NCBI GenBank assembly: GCA_021371995.1
Contig: JAJFVA010000014.1
Span: forward strand, 1-64,000
DNA: 64,000 bases
Reading direction: 5' to 3'
From: Methanoregulaceae archaeon
GTDB lineage: Archaea; Halobacteriota; Methanomicrobia; Methanomicrobiales; Methanospirillaceae
In this document: one piece after another, positions 36,097-45,577 of the stretch
Layout: each line of letters begins with the position of its first letter
Position numbering within the stretch: position 1 is the stretch's first letter
Translations under genes and position numbers: made by a program
The notes under the pieces: generated by a model
What the model saw: only the letters and a program-made list of their open reading frames with translations
What the model was told of the DNA's origin: nothing
Database searches by the model: none

Positions 36097-37379
36097 CGTA
36101 TCTCCTTCATATGGGCTATCCGTTTTTCAAGAAGAGCCCTGGTTCCGATATCACTCCGGTGACGGATCCGGCCTTTCACCGATCGTGCAGCCTTCTCGGC
36201 AGACTCTTCAGCTTCTCCCAGAGTATCCCCAACTCCCACAAAGGCAAGCGTCCGTGACGTCTGGGTATAGAAGATCCCGTCCCTCTCCTCCACATTGGCA
36301 TAATAGAGAAATGCTCCTGAATCGTTGCTGAACGTGAGCGGTTCTCCGGTCAGGGGAGCATCAGGATAGCCTTCGGGAACAAGATACTTGCACACCGTTG
36401 CCTTTCGTGCAAACCTGATATCGTGTTCTGAGAGAGATCCCGATACGATGTTCGTGACAATGCTTCCGAGATCAGATTCGAGCAGTGAGAGAACATTCAT
36501 CGCTTCCGGATCTCCGAACCTGGCATTGAACTCAATTACCATCGGACCTTTTGCGGTATTCATGAACTGGCCATACAGGATGCCCCTGTAAGGGGTTCCG
36601 GCGTCTTCCATGACTTTCACCACATCTCTCATAATGCCAAACGCATTCCTGCGATCCGCTTCAGTGACGAATGGGAGTGAATGGTTGGCCATGGAGTATG
36701 CCCCCATACCCCCGGTATTGGGGCCCTGGTCGCCCTCAAAGGCACGCTTGTGGTCCTGGACGAGCGGCATGGGCACGATATGCTTTCCGTCCACAAAAGC
36801 CTGGAGGGTGAATTCTTCCCCGATAAGACGCTCTTCAAGGACCACGTTCCCCCCAAGAGAACGGACATACGCAACAGCTCCCTCCCTGTCCAGGTGCTCA
36901 CCCATGATCCTGACCCCTTTGCCACCCGTAAGACCGATGGGTTTGATCGCAAGATCCCCTTCGTAATCCCGTATAAAACCGATTGCGTCACTGGCACTGT
37001 AGAAAGTACGATAGTGTGGGCATCCGGAGATGCCATGCCGCTGCATCATCTCCCGGCAAAATGCTTTATCTGTCTCAAGCAGGGCTGCTGACAGAGTCGG
37101 TCCGATGCAGGGAATGCCCTTTTCCTGCAGGTGATCGACGATTCCTGCTTCAAGTGGTGCCTCGGGGCCTATCACTGCATAGTCTGCTTCTCGTGAGAGA
37201 GCAAATTTCAGGACCGACGGGATATTGGTCTCCCTTTCGATCAGAACCTCAGAAGAAAGGGATGCAATCCCGGGGTTTCGCTTTGCCATCACGGAAAGCA
37301 GGATAACCCCTTCTGACAGGGAGAGAGCCCTTGCGATTGCATGCTCCCTGCCCCCACCCCCTACCACCAGCACCTTCAT
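36093..37379 (-). CDS. purD: Phosphoribosylamine-glycine ligase
   Basis: A 428-residue ATP-grasp enzyme of purine synthesis making GAR from phosphoribosylamine, glycine and [19 protein letters not shown] is the conserved N-terminus, so the ATG at 37379 is preferred to one two codons upstream. The ATP-grasp glycine-rich loop ([12 protein letters not shown]) and [14 protein letters not shown] are intact. It follows pyrE by about 40 bases. Confidence 0.95.
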   Translation of the reverse strand: MKVLVVGGGGREHAIARALSLSEGVILLSVMAKRNPGIASLSSEVLIERETNIPSVLKFALSREADYAVIGPEAPLEAGIVDHLQEKGIPCIGPTLSAALLETDKAFCREMMQRHGISGCPHYRTFYSASDAIGFIRDYEGDLAIKPIGLTGGKGVRIMGEHLDREGAVAYVRSLGGNVVLEERLIGEEFTLQAFVDGKHIVPMPLVQDHKRAFEGDQGPNTGGMGAYSMANHSLPFVTEADRRNAFGIMRDVVKVMEDAGTPYRGILYGQFMNTAKGPMVIEFNARFGDPEAMNVLSLLESDLGSIVTNIVSGSLSEHDIRFARKATVCKYLVPEGYPDAPLTGEPLTFSNDSGAFLYYANVEERDGIFYTQTSRTLAFVGVGDTLGEAEESAEKAARSVKGRIRHRSDIGTRALLEKRIAHMKEIR

Positions 37380-37420
37380 AGTCATGTATAATACGGTCCG
37401 GGATTCTTAAAAAATTGCAT

Positions 37421-37942
37421 CTATTTGTCACGGTCGCCCACTATTTCGCTCGCTCTTGAAAGAGCTAACAGGCGTACACCCCTTTTTGCAAGTGCATCCG
37501 CTGCTCCGGCTTCGCGATCGACCACGGTAACCACCGTGTCCACAAGAGCGCCTTCCGCACGGAGCGCTTCAAGGCCTTTGATGACAGAACCACCAGATGT
37601 TGTCACATCTTCAACAAGAAGCACCTGTTTTCCGGCGACGTTCCCGATGACTTGCCCGCCTTTCCCATGGGACTTCTCACCGGTCCTGATGATTGCATAT
37701 GGTTTTTTGCTCGCAAACGAGGTTGCAACCGCTATCGGCACTCCTCCAACGGCTACGCCGGCCACTATGTCAAAGGAGGCTGTTTTGGCTATCTCATGGC
37801 CCACTGCTTCAAGCACGGAGGGATTGACAAGGGCAGACTTTACATCAAGATAATACGAACTCTTCGCACCGGAGGCGAGAAGAAACTCCCCGTACTCGAC
37901 GGCACCATTTTCCTTCAGCATACGAGCGATCCTGTTCACCAT
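37421..37942 (-). CDS. pyrE: Orotate phosphoribosyltransferase
   Basis: A 173-residue enzyme making OMP from orotate and PRPP. The PRPP loop is VLLVEDVTTSGGS and the short flexible catalytic loop EKSHGKGG carries the active Lys. The size is that of compact archaeal PyrE. It overlaps carS by 7 bases. Dihydroorotase for the previous pathway step is encoded at 44.2-45.5 kb. Confidence 0.95.
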   Translation of the reverse strand: MVNRIARMLKENGAVEYGEFLLASGAKSSYYLDVKSALVNPSVLEAVGHEIAKTASFDIVAGVAVGGVPIAVATSFASKKPYAIIRTGEKSHGKGGQVIGNVAGKQVLLVEDVTTSGGSVIKGLEALRAEGALVDTVVTVVDREAGAADALAKRGVRLLALSRASEIVGDRDK

Positions 37943-38436
37943 GGTACATCCTTAATCCCTGCAATATACCCGATAATGTTCACCGCCCTGTGGAGCAGCG
38001 GGGTGATGACAATGATCCAGAAGAGGATGGGAAGAGTGATATACGTCACTACCCATGAGAATTGGAAGATAAGGAGCAGGACGAGGGGTCCGATTACCAG
38101 ATCGTACTGATCCGCTAAAAGCCAGGGAGCTCCACGGTCCTTCCCGAGCCTCCGTTTAAAGAAACTCTTTACAAGATCACCGAAAAGAGCCCCGAACGAC
38201 AGGATGCATACCACCGGGATCGTAAGTTCCGGGAGACGGGTGAAGCCGGCGACTCCGTACACCTGGATCTGTATAATACCAAAAATAATCCCTGCGGCGA
38301 CCCCGGCACCAAAGCCCCTCCATGTCTTGCCATCCCCAAATATCCTCCTTCCGTCGCGATAAATTCTTCCGCCGTCTATCGGTCTTCCTCCGCCAAGGAA
38401 GGCGGCAACCGGGTTAGGCACATAGGCCGGCATCAT
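37936..38436 (-). CDS. carS: CDP-archaeol synthase
   Basis: A 166-residue membrane enzyme activating unsaturated archaetidic acid (digeranylgeranylglyceryl phosphate) with CTP for archaeal phospholipid synthesis. Conserved signatures are LPAYVPN-like MPAYVPNPVAAFLGGGRPID, the GDGKTWRGF loop, and the C-terminal part FGDLVKSFFKRRLGKDRGAP; four or more helices follow. In frame upstream, codons for SLLIPLLSALWI would complete a first membrane helix, yet there is no ATG, GTG or TTG before the next stop. The annotated ATG may therefore truncate the real protein. Confidence 0.92.
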   Translation of the reverse strand: MMPAYVPNPVAAFLGGGRPIDGGRIYRDGRRIFGDGKTWRGFGAGVAAGIIFGIIQIQVYGVAGFTRLPELTIPVVCILSFGALFGDLVKSFFKRRLGKDRGAPWLLADQYDLVIGPLVLLLIFQFSWVVTYITLPILFWIIVITPLLHRAVNIIGYIAGIKDVPW

Positions 38437-38578
38437 AATCCAGAGCGCGGATAAGAGCGGGATAAGAAGGGAATCGGGACTAATCTCTAATCTCCCACTA
38501 TCTGTAATAAACAGCAGATATAAGCATTAAGATATCCCAAACGTAACAACTTATGATACAGGATCGGTGGGGAGAAGG

Positions 38579-40033
38579 ATGAAGATCAAGACAACAAAAA
38601 CCCTGTGCCCGATCTGCAATGCCATCCTTGAGGGAACCATCACTGAGGAGGGTGGCAGCATCTGGCTGGAACGCTCGTGCCCGGAACATGGCCATTTCCG
38701 GGACGTTTACTGGTCTGATGCCGAGCTATGGCATAGGTTCGAACGGTATGATTCCGAAGGGAGGGGTGTGGAGAACCCGAACGTGGTAAACCCGCCGGGA
38801 TCCTGCCCGGAAAACTGCGGACTCTGCAGTTCCCATAAATCCGGCACCCTGCTTGCCAACATCGACCTCACAAACCGGTGTAACCTCGATTGTGATTTCT
38901 GTTTTGCCAATGCAAGGGCATGCGGGTTCATCTACGAGCCTTCATTTGACCAGATTGTCGGGATGATGAAGATGCTCCGGAGTCAGAAACCGGTTCCTGC
39001 GCCTGCGGTCCAGTTCTCGGGCGGAGAGCCAACGATGAGGGACGACCTGATGGAACTCATCCGGACGGCAAAGGAGGTCGGGTTTCCCCAGGTGCAGCTG
39101 GCTACAAACGGGATCAAAATGGCACAGGACATAGGGTATGTGGAAGAACTCAAGGCTGCAGGGCTCTCCACAGTCTACCTGCATTTTGACGGGGTGACCA
39201 AAGAGACCAATTCCAAGGTCAAATCGGATGAAAAGGCGGTGAGGAACTGTGAAGATGTGGGGCTCGGAGTGGTGCTTGTTCCGACTATCATCAAGGGACG
39301 GAATGATCATGAAACCGGGGCGATCATCAGATATGCTGCTGACCACATCAAAGCGGTCCGGGGCGTCAACTTCCAGCCTATTGCATTCACGGGAGCAGCC
39401 AGTGAAGAGGATATGCAGCGGGAGAGGATCACCATCCCTGAGCTCCTCCGGGGCATTGAGAACCAGACCGATGGAGTGATCAGGAAATCCGATTTTTACC
39501 CTGTGCCCTGTGTGGTCCCTTTCACGGACCTCGTGGAAGCATACACGGGACAACCACAGGTCAAATTCACTACCCACCAGCACTGCGGCGCGGCAACCTA
39601 TGTTTTCATCACCGATAAGGGTATGGTCCCCATCAACCGGATGGTTGATGTCGAGAGTTTCTTCAGGTCAATAGAGAACATGACCGAGAAACTCAAGAAG
39701 GGCGGCCAGTTGAATAAATATAAATCACTCATCGAAGGAATCCGGGAGATGAACGAATCGTTTAAAAAGAGCGAACAGGGAAGTGCTGCCCAGTTCTGGA
39801 AGCTGATTGGAAAGACCCTCGTGATGCAGAACTTCGATGCATTGCGTGACTTCCACTGGAATGCACTTTTTATCGGTACGATGCATTTCATGGACCGGTA
39901 CAATTATGACATCTCCAGGGTCCAGCGCTGCTGCATCCACTATGCCACTCCTGATGGGAAACTCATCCCGTTCTGCACGTACAATAGCGGACCGGTCTAC
40001 CGGGAGAAGGTGTGGAGCACCCATAGAAAATAA
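38579..40033 (+). CDS. tes: Radical SAM tetraether lipid synthase (Tes) homologue
   Basis: A 484-residue radical SAM protein of the MJ0619 type. An N-terminal Cys-rich ribbon (CPIC; CPEHGHF) precedes CPENCGLC, then the SAM cluster CNLDCDFC (C101, C105, C108) and QFSGGEPTMRDDL; a late Cys-rich segment (QRCCIHYATPDGKLIPFCTYN) ends the protein. The architecture is that of Tes, which joins the phytanyl tails of archaeal lipids to make tetraethers. It is divergent from carS, a lipid-synthesis gene. GGGGAG precedes the ATG at 38579. The family assignment is firm; the exact reaction is inferred from homology and context. Confidence 0.83.
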   Translation: MKIKTTKTLCPICNAILEGTITEEGGSIWLERSCPEHGHFRDVYWSDAELWHRFERYDSEGRGVENPNVVNPPGSCPENCGLCSSHKSGTLLANIDLTNRCNLDCDFCFANARACGFIYEPSFDQIVGMMKMLRSQKPVPAPAVQFSGGEPTMRDDLMELIRTAKEVGFPQVQLATNGIKMAQDIGYVEELKAAGLSTVYLHFDGVTKETNSKVKSDEKAVRNCEDVGLGVVLVPTIIKGRNDHETGAIIRYAADHIKAVRGVNFQPIAFTGAASEEDMQRERITIPELLRGIENQTDGVIRKSDFYPVPCVVPFTDLVEAYTGQPQVKFTTHQHCGAATYVFITDKGMVPINRMVDVESFFRSIENMTEKLKKGGQLNKYKSLIEGIREMNESFKKSEQGSAAQFWKLIGKTLVMQNFDALRDFHWNALFIGTMHFMDRYNYDISRVQRCCIHYATPDGKLIPFCTYNSGPVYREKVWSTHRK

Positions 40034-40096
40034 CCAGGCCGACCCTCTCCTTTTTCCCAGCAATTATCTGCCTCAAAGCTGCAGATAAAATATTAT

Positions 40097-41032
40097 TTAC
40101 GGGAACCTGAGGGCCACTCGTTCCCGGCTCTTCATTGCAATCTCTGCAATCGCAAGATCCTGAATCGCAAGCCCGGTTGAGTCAAAAACCGTTATCTCAT
40201 CAGGGCTCGTCCTTTTCTTTTTGCCAAGAACCACCTCTCCGAGTGTTCCCTCTATCCTGTCAGGTGAAAAGAGGCCTTTTTTAATCGCTACATTGATCTC
40301 CCCTGAATGGACAGCCTGTGCGGGGTCATCAACGTATACCCGGGCACGCTGAAGGATTTCAGGGTCGAGTTCCTGCTTTCCGGGTGCATCAGCTCCAATC
40401 GCGTTGATATGGGTTCCTTCATGGATCCATTCACTCCGGACAACCGGTTCCCTGGAAGGCGTCGTGGTGACGAGCAGGGTACAATCGCATACCTTCTCGG
40501 GAGATGCGATGGTGCATTCCAGGGCAGGGTATTTCCTGCAGAAAGCAACGGCATTCTTCTCATTCCTGCTCCAGACTTTTACTGACTGAACCTCAAGTTC
40601 TGCGGCAATTGCATCAAGCTGGGCGGCAGCCTGACGACCACTGCCGATTATTCCGAGAGCCACAGAACGCGAAGGGGCAAGGTATTTTGCTGCTATACCC
40701 CCCGCTGCACCAGTTCTTAAATCGGTGAGTCCGGTGGCGTTCAGGATGGCAACCGGTATGCCGGTGCCGGGGTCAAGGATAACAGTCAGCGCCATCACGG
40801 TAGGAAACCCTATCCGGGGATTTCCCGGATGGACATTCACGATCTTGACGCCTGCGAGCGAAAGGGAGGGGATGTATGCAGGCATCGTCCTGAAATCCCC
40901 GTGGTCAAAAGTGACATAGATCTTCGGAGGCATCTGGACCCGCCCCCGGCCATGCTCGGCAAACGCCTCTTCGACTGCAGCATTCACCTCCCGGATATCC
41001 AGCCCCTCGGCAGGGTTCTGGTAATAAAACAT
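40097..41032 (-). CDS. Alanine dehydrogenase / ornithine cyclodeaminase family protein
   Basis: A 311-residue NAD(P)-dependent enzyme of the mu-crystallin/ornithine cyclodeaminase superfamily. Residues about 60-80 (GVKIVNVHPGNPRIGFPTV) bind the amino acid and GIIGSGRQAAAQL is the dinucleotide loop; the Lys of the family is in the KIVNVHP segment. Archaeal members include an alanine dehydrogenase that interconverts pyruvate and alanine. Which substrate is used here cannot be decided by eye. The start MFYYQNP at 41032 is preferred to a start three codons upstream. Confidence 0.9.
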   Translation of the reverse strand: MFYYQNPAEGLDIREVNAAVEEAFAEHGRGRVQMPPKIYVTFDHGDFRTMPAYIPSLSLAGVKIVNVHPGNPRIGFPTVMALTVILDPGTGIPVAILNATGLTDLRTGAAGGIAAKYLAPSRSVALGIIGSGRQAAAQLDAIAAELEVQSVKVWSRNEKNAVAFCRKYPALECTIASPEKVCDCTLLVTTTPSREPVVRSEWIHEGTHINAIGADAPGKQELDPEILQRARVYVDDPAQAVHSGEINVAIKKGLFSPDRIEGTLGEVVLGKKKRTSPDEITVFDSTGLAIQDLAIAEIAMKSRERVALRFP

Positions 41033-41150
41033 ACTACACACTCTCCCTTCTCATGAGAAGAAGATAATCGATCCCTTCTCATTCCGCGGGGCTTATCCCC
41101 TCCCCTGACAATATAAGTATGAACGGCCGATTCAGGGAGATTATCAGAGT

Positions 41151-41945
41151 ATGATCTACATTGTGCCAAAACCGACCGATACCCACGATGATAACTCGAC
41201 AGCAACTGTTGCAATGGAAATCCGGAAACAGGGGGGGAAATACCTGCTGCTTGACATTAACCGGATCGATCCCTTCACACTCCCCTTCGAACACGAGCTC
41301 GTCTGGGTATGCGGGCTGACGCAGGATGAACACCAGTTTGAAGTGCTTCAGGCCCTTTCCCTTTCAAATGTTCTCGTGAACACTCCGCAGGCAATAGGTA
41401 CCTGTGCAAGCAAGGTTCTCACCACCGCGCTTCTCCTGCGCCATGCCATTCCCTCACCAAGGACCCTGTTTACAAACTCAAAGGAACATGCGGGCCGTTT
41501 CATTAAAGAGCAGGGTAAAGTGGTTATAAAACCGGTCTACGGGTTTGACGGCCATGGAATTTTCCTCATCGATTCTCCCGACCAACTGGGAAAACCTCCC
41601 TATTATCTCCAGGAGTATGTCCAAAATGACCGCGATTTCCGGATATTCGTGATAGACGGTGAGCCCGTTGGGGCTATTATGCGGATTTCCAATACCCTCG
41701 CGCATAATATCCACCAGGGAGGTATCGGCACTGCCTGTGAGATTGACGAAGAGATGAGATCAATTGCCGGGGCTGCAGCGCGGGTGGCCGGGGTTGACTA
41801 CGGGGGTGTCGACCTGCTCCGTTATGCCGACAGCTACTGTGTGCTCGAAGTGAATGGTACACCAAACTGGCACTGCATGTCTGCACCCATCCCTGCTTTC
41901 CTTGCGCGGTACCTTCTCGAAAAAGAGCGCAGCCTCTCCTCGTGA
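41151..41945 (+). CDS. RimK-like ATP-grasp ligase (candidate tetrahydromethanopterin/F420 glutamyl ligase)
   Basis: A 264-residue ATP-grasp protein with KPVYGFDGHGIFLI (ATP loop), YLQEYVQNDRDFRIFVIDGE, the metal site in VDYGGVDLL and LEVNGTPNW. Similar methanogen proteins, MptN and CofF, add glutamate to tetrahydromethanopterin and coenzyme F420; bacterial RimK modifies ribosomal protein S6. In Methanocaldococcus, mptN (MJ0620) neighbours the Tes gene (MJ0619), and here only one gene separates the two, which favours MptN. A TATA-like CAATATAAG is about 40 bases upstream. Confidence 0.78.
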   Translation: MIYIVPKPTDTHDDNSTATVAMEIRKQGGKYLLLDINRIDPFTLPFEHELVWVCGLTQDEHQFEVLQALSLSNVLVNTPQAIGTCASKVLTTALLLRHAIPSPRTLFTNSKEHAGRFIKEQGKVVIKPVYGFDGHGIFLIDSPDQLGKPPYYLQEYVQNDRDFRIFVIDGEPVGAIMRISNTLAHNIHQGGIGTACEIDEEMRSIAGAAARVAGVDYGGVDLLRYADSYCVLEVNGTPNWHCMSAPIPAFLARYLLEKERSLSS

Positions 41946-42048
41946 TCAAATCTTACCCTGGTTCATGAAAGGAGACTATATCGGGGACCGGAATTCCGGG
42001 AAAGGGAATAGAAAGGCAAAAAGGAAAAATCAGGCTTATTAAGTGTCA

Positions 42049-42345
42049 TTATTGGATATATTCCATCTCTTTTAACGTCTTTGCTGCAAGCTCCCTCATC
42101 CGTGCAGAGATCCTTCCGGATGCTGAAAATTCAACATCCTTCATAGCATTGGCAAGCTCGTTTCCCAGAACAAAAATGGCATATTTATGTTCCATTTTGC
42201 TTTTATGAAGCTGTGCCGGGTTAATTTTCAAGGAATGATATTCAGAAAATTTCAGGTCGGGATTGGAACCCTCAAAGTAATCCTTGATCTCATAGAGCAT
42301 CTGGTGTAACGATATCAGTTCCTCTTTGTGCACACTCTCACCCAT
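42049..42345 (-). CDS. UPF0058 family archaeal protein
   Basis: A 98-residue helical protein opening MGESVHKEELISLHQMLYEIKDYFE and containing HSLKINPAQLHKSKMEHKYAIFVLG, which matches the archaeal UPF0058 family. Four helices are predicted, with no membrane segment. The function is unknown. It follows dnaG by 45 bases on the same strand and is probably co-transcribed. Confidence 0.88.
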   Translation of the reverse strand: MGESVHKEELISLHQMLYEIKDYFEGSNPDLKFSEYHSLKINPAQLHKSKMEHKYAIFVLGNELANAMKDVEFSASGRISARMRELAAKTLKEMEYIQ

Positions 42346-42390
42346 AGTACTCTTGATCCCCGTAAAAATAAATAAGTAACGATGAAAAAA

Positions 42391-43623
42391 TCAGGAGATT
42401 TTAATCAGCCGGATAGTCAAAGGACGCTTGATTATCCCTTTAAAGTCGCGGGCAGCGACATATTCAAGCCCTTTGCCGGCCACAAGGTCCAGAATCCGCT
42501 GGTTAATGTCTCCATCGGTGATGAGTCCTGTAACATCCCCGTTGAGATCGGAGAGCACCTTCTCGATCTCGTCAGGGGCTGATTCTTTCAGAATAGAGAG
42601 ATCTGCAGAGAGGAACCGTGCGATCCGCTTGCCCCTGACAGCGTTGATCTGATCCCCGAGAGTTTTCTTTTTTTTCTCTCCCGAATCCGGCTTTTTCTTC
42701 AGCTGGCCTTTCCTCTTCTCATCCCTTTCGTCCTTATCTGTCTCCTTATGCAAGGAAGAACGGACGGTCTCTTCACCTCCCTGTGCCGGAACTTCTTCTG
42801 CTTCCTGTTCCTTAACATACTCAACAGGTATTTTATTCCGGAGCGCTTTGATGATCTCCTTCCTCGCGAGATCTTCAACGCTTTTTCCCCGCGGAGCATA
42901 GGCAACATAATCAATCTCTGCCACCTGGAGGAGCTCCTGCAGGAGAAGATCTCCTCCCCTGTCCCCGTCAAAGAATGCGGTAGAAGTCTTTTTTTCACAG
43001 ATATCAATGATTGTCGGAGAGATTTTCGTCCCTTCAACTGCTACCGCGTTTTTGATTCCATACCTGAGCAGGTTGATGACATCAGCCCGACCTTCAACAA
43101 CAATGATAGCATCCGAATCAAGGACATTAGGGCCGGCTGGTACCTGATCCTCGCCAATCGTGCCAATCTTCTCTATCCGCAGGCTCTCCCTGACACTGTC
43201 AATAATCTCGGTGCTGTCGATCGACCCTTCCTCAAATGAGTCAATAAGAAGTATTTTTGCACGGTCGACGATCTTTTTCCGTTTGCTGACCCGGATATCT
43301 TCAACTGAGACAACACTGACCCGGGCAACGCAGGGTCCTACCCTGTCGATTGTCTCAAGGGATGCTGCAAGGATGGCAGTCTCTGCCCGGTCAAGGGACG
43401 AAGCGATGTATATCTCGCCCCTGGTCTCGCCTTTTTTACTTGAAATCTGGACATCGATCCTCCCTACCCTTCCGGTCCTCTGGAGATCACGAAGGTCGAG
43501 GTCTTCGCCGAGCAACCCTTCAGTCTGGCCAAATATGGCTCCGACTACATCAGGTTTCTCGACCACCCCCTCTGCTTCAAGGTGAAGGTGAATAAGGTAC
43601 TTGGTAGTATCTGATGAATACAC
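42391..43623 (-). CDS. dnaG: Archaeal DnaG primase
   Basis: A 410-residue DnaG with TOPRIM domain. The GTG at 43623 gives [19 protein letters not shown], matching the family N-terminus (usually MYSPDTTKY); a start ten codons upstream is less likely. [24 protein letters not shown] carries the catalytic Glu, and [13 protein letters not shown] the DxD metal site. Residues about 290-335 are a charged, low-complexity insert rich in Lys, Glu and Asp. Archaeal DnaG is associated with the exosome in RNA degradation as well as primer synthesis. Confidence 0.95.
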   Translation of the reverse strand: MYSSDTTKYLIHLHLEAEGVVEKPDVVGAIFGQTEGLLGEDLDLRDLQRTGRVGRIDVQISSKKGETRGEIYIASSLDRAETAILAASLETIDRVGPCVARVSVVSVEDIRVSKRKKIVDRAKILLIDSFEEGSIDSTEIIDSVRESLRIEKIGTIGEDQVPAGPNVLDSDAIIVVEGRADVINLLRYGIKNAVAVEGTKISPTIIDICEKKTSTAFFDGDRGGDLLLQELLQVAEIDYVAYAPRGKSVEDLARKEIIKALRNKIPVEYVKEQEAEEVPAQGGEETVRSSLHKETDKDERDEKRKGQLKKKPDSGEKKKKTLGDQINAVRGKRIARFLSADLSILKESAPDEIEKVLSDLNGDVTGLITDGDINQRILDLVAGKGLEYVAARDFKGIIKRPLTIRLIKIS

Positions 43624-43689
43624 GTAAGCGCACCCCCATGTATCATGCAGCAACTGAAATGCCTGATCATAGGTAAAATATAATTAATC

Positions 43690-43765
43690 GTGTAAAGGGA
43701 TAAACTATATGTTATTATATAATATTTAAAAATTTATTTATTTAATAGTATATATCATATAACTA
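43690..43765. other. AT-rich tract between dnaG and the DUF167 gene
   Basis: About 75 bases made almost only of A and T, with many TATA-like words (ATATAATATTTAAAAATTTATTTATTT in outline) lie upstream of dnaG on the minus strand. They probably hold the dnaG promoter and the 3' end signals of the DUF167 gene. No iterated origin-type repeats were recognised. Confidence 0.4.
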
Positions 43766-43771
43766 ATAACT

Positions 43772-44083
43772 TCAGGCGACAGAAAGGGCAGATCTGATTT
43801 GATCAGGGGTCATTCCCTCAACCAGAATCTTTTTTATCGGGGCTGTCCTCCCGGAAATGATACTGATGCGTGTTTTTTCGATTCCAATCCTTTCAGAAAT
43901 CACCGCAATGACCTCTTTATTTGCTCTCCCTTCCAGAGCCGGTGCCCGGACCATGCATCCCAATGCTTTTCTCCATTCATTGTATCCTGCAGGAAAGGAG
44001 GCCTTTTTAGAACCTGCTGTAACTTCAATAGTGATGATCGTACCCTTATCAGAAGAGGTAAGTGCCGGCATGATATCAGTCAT
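43772..44083 (-). CDS. DUF167 / YggU family protein
   Basis: A 103-residue protein with the DUF167 pattern: strand IITIEVTAGSKKASFPAGY, then VRAPALEGRANKEVIAVIS and KTRISIISGRTAPIKKILVEG. The fold is a small alpha/beta; the function is unknown. The length suits a complete single domain. It is downstream of pyrC on the same strand after a 162-base gap. Confidence 0.9.
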   Translation of the reverse strand: MTDIMPALTSSDKGTIITIEVTAGSKKASFPAGYNEWRKALGCMVRAPALEGRANKEVIAVISERIGIEKTRISIISGRTAPIKKILVEGMTPDQIRSALSVA

Positions 44084-44245
44084 GAGTCACCCGGGAATAT
44101 GTCGCCCGGCATTAACAACACCGGATCACCAGTGGCGTGCTGCCATCCTTCACCATGTTTTTCCCATTGCCGGGCGGTGCCTGTCGCGCAACCGGGTTGT
44201 CCCGTGGCTCATCTCCAGATCGTCGCCAGTTGATCACCCGGGGAC

Positions 44246-45544
44246 CTATGGAGGCGCTGTATCGGCACGATCACTCATGGTCTCTCCCCCATTATAACCC
44301 CTTCCTGTATACCATCGTGGAGATGCCGGGAAAAATTCCCCTCGTCGGAAGGCAATTTTTCCGGTCTGGATCACGAATTCGGGAAAGACCGCGGGCATCC
44401 CTTCAAACGGGGTCCATCCGGCACGGCTGTGGAGGTCATCTGCAGAGACCGGACTGCCAAGTACCCCGAAAATGGCAAAATCTGCCCGATCGCCTGGAAA
44501 ATAGCCTGCTTTCGGGATACCGAGAAGTTCTGCCGGCCGCCAGGAGGTTTTTGCAATGAGGGAGTTGAGACTGATAGTACCATTCCTGAAAGCATCAACA
44601 AGCATCGGGAGCATTGTCTCAACACCCGGAATCCCGGATGGGGCGACATCAAACGGTACCTTCTTTTCCTGCAGGGTATGTGGGGCATGGTCTGATGCGA
44701 TCACATCGATCCGGTCCCATGCTGTCCAGAGCCGGCGCCTCTCCGCTTCTGTCCGGAGAGGAGGGTTCACTTTACAGAAAGTATCAGTATCACCTGCCTG
44801 CTCATACGAGAGAAACAGGTGATGGGGGGTGACTTCCACCGATGCACTCCCTGCCGAGGCAACAGATGATGCAGCACTGAGGTGGCAGAAATGGAGCCGG
44901 CAGGGGTGACCGCCTCCTGCAATCCTTCCGACTGCCCGTGTCTCACCTGCCGGGCCACGGAGCCGGTTATGAGAGGCGAGGTCATGGGGGGCTCCCGGCC
45001 TGACTTCCTCGGCGTGTATCGTTGCAAGCCCGCCGAGTCTGCCAATCTCTTCAAGAGCGGAGGTAATTGTCTCTTCAGACAGTCCTTCCCCATAACTTGA
45101 AGAGGCCGCAAAAAGCTCGCCGAATGCCATGGCTCCGGCCTTCCAGAGTGACTCAATATCAGTATTGGAAAGCACCCCTGCATTAATCGCGTAGCTGCAG
45201 AGCGAGTCCCTCGCCGCTTCCGTCACCCTTGTCCTGAACGTTTCAGCGGTTGTGAGAGGGGGAACCGTGTTCGGCTGGTCAACCACCACAGTGACACCGC
45301 CTGCTATTGCACTCATGCTTCCGCTTTTCCAGTCTTCCTTCTTATGCTGCACGCCGCCCCTCATGTGAACGTGCATGTCGATGGCAGCAGGAAGGACTGT
45401 CAGCCCCCGGCAGGAGATGCACTCATCGGCAGGAAGCGGGGATCCGGCATGGACAACAATACCGTCCCTGATCGAGAGATCGGTCACCCGCCCTTCAGGA
45501 AGGGTCACGTCCTTGAGGACAAGATCGCAACGGGAAAAGGTCAT
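44246..45544 (-). CDS. pyrC: Dihydroorotase
   Basis: A 432-residue amidohydrolase closing carbamoyl aspartate to dihydroorotate in pyrimidine synthesis. Zinc ligands are in AIDMHVHMRGG, and ITHHAE-type His in TIHAEEV; ASDHAPHTLQEK carries the catalytic Asp, and GVETMLPMLVDAF follows. The final ten residues (MSDRADTAPP) are an unusual polar tail. It starts 33 bases after the RND exporter gene ends, on the same strand. Confidence 0.93.
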   Translation of the reverse strand: MTFSRCDLVLKDVTLPEGRVTDLSIRDGIVVHAGSPLPADECISCRGLTVLPAAIDMHVHMRGGVQHKKEDWKSGSMSAIAGGVTVVVDQPNTVPPLTTAETFRTRVTEAARDSLCSYAINAGVLSNTDIESLWKAGAMAFGELFAASSSYGEGLSEETITSALEEIGRLGGLATIHAEEVRPGAPHDLASHNRLRGPAGETRAVGRIAGGGHPCRLHFCHLSAASSVASAGSASVEVTPHHLFLSYEQAGDTDTFCKVNPPLRTEAERRRLWTAWDRIDVIASDHAPHTLQEKKVPFDVAPSGIPGVETMLPMLVDAFRNGTISLNSLIAKTSWRPAELLGIPKAGYFPGDRADFAIFGVLGSPVSADDLHSRAGWTPFEGMPAVFPEFVIQTGKIAFRRGEFFPASPRWYTGRGYNGGETMSDRADTAPP

Positions 45545-45577
45545 TATATGTTATTGCAGTGGGTGATACGAAAATAG

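Noticed and set aside
43690-43765. Replication origin near dnaG
   Set aside because: The tract is AT-rich, but no repeated origin-recognition-box-like words and no orc1/cdc6 gene are visible.
44084-44245. Small gene between pyrC and the DUF167 gene
   Set aside because: All frames carry early stops; the longest pieces are under 25 codons, though one has a GGAG ahead.
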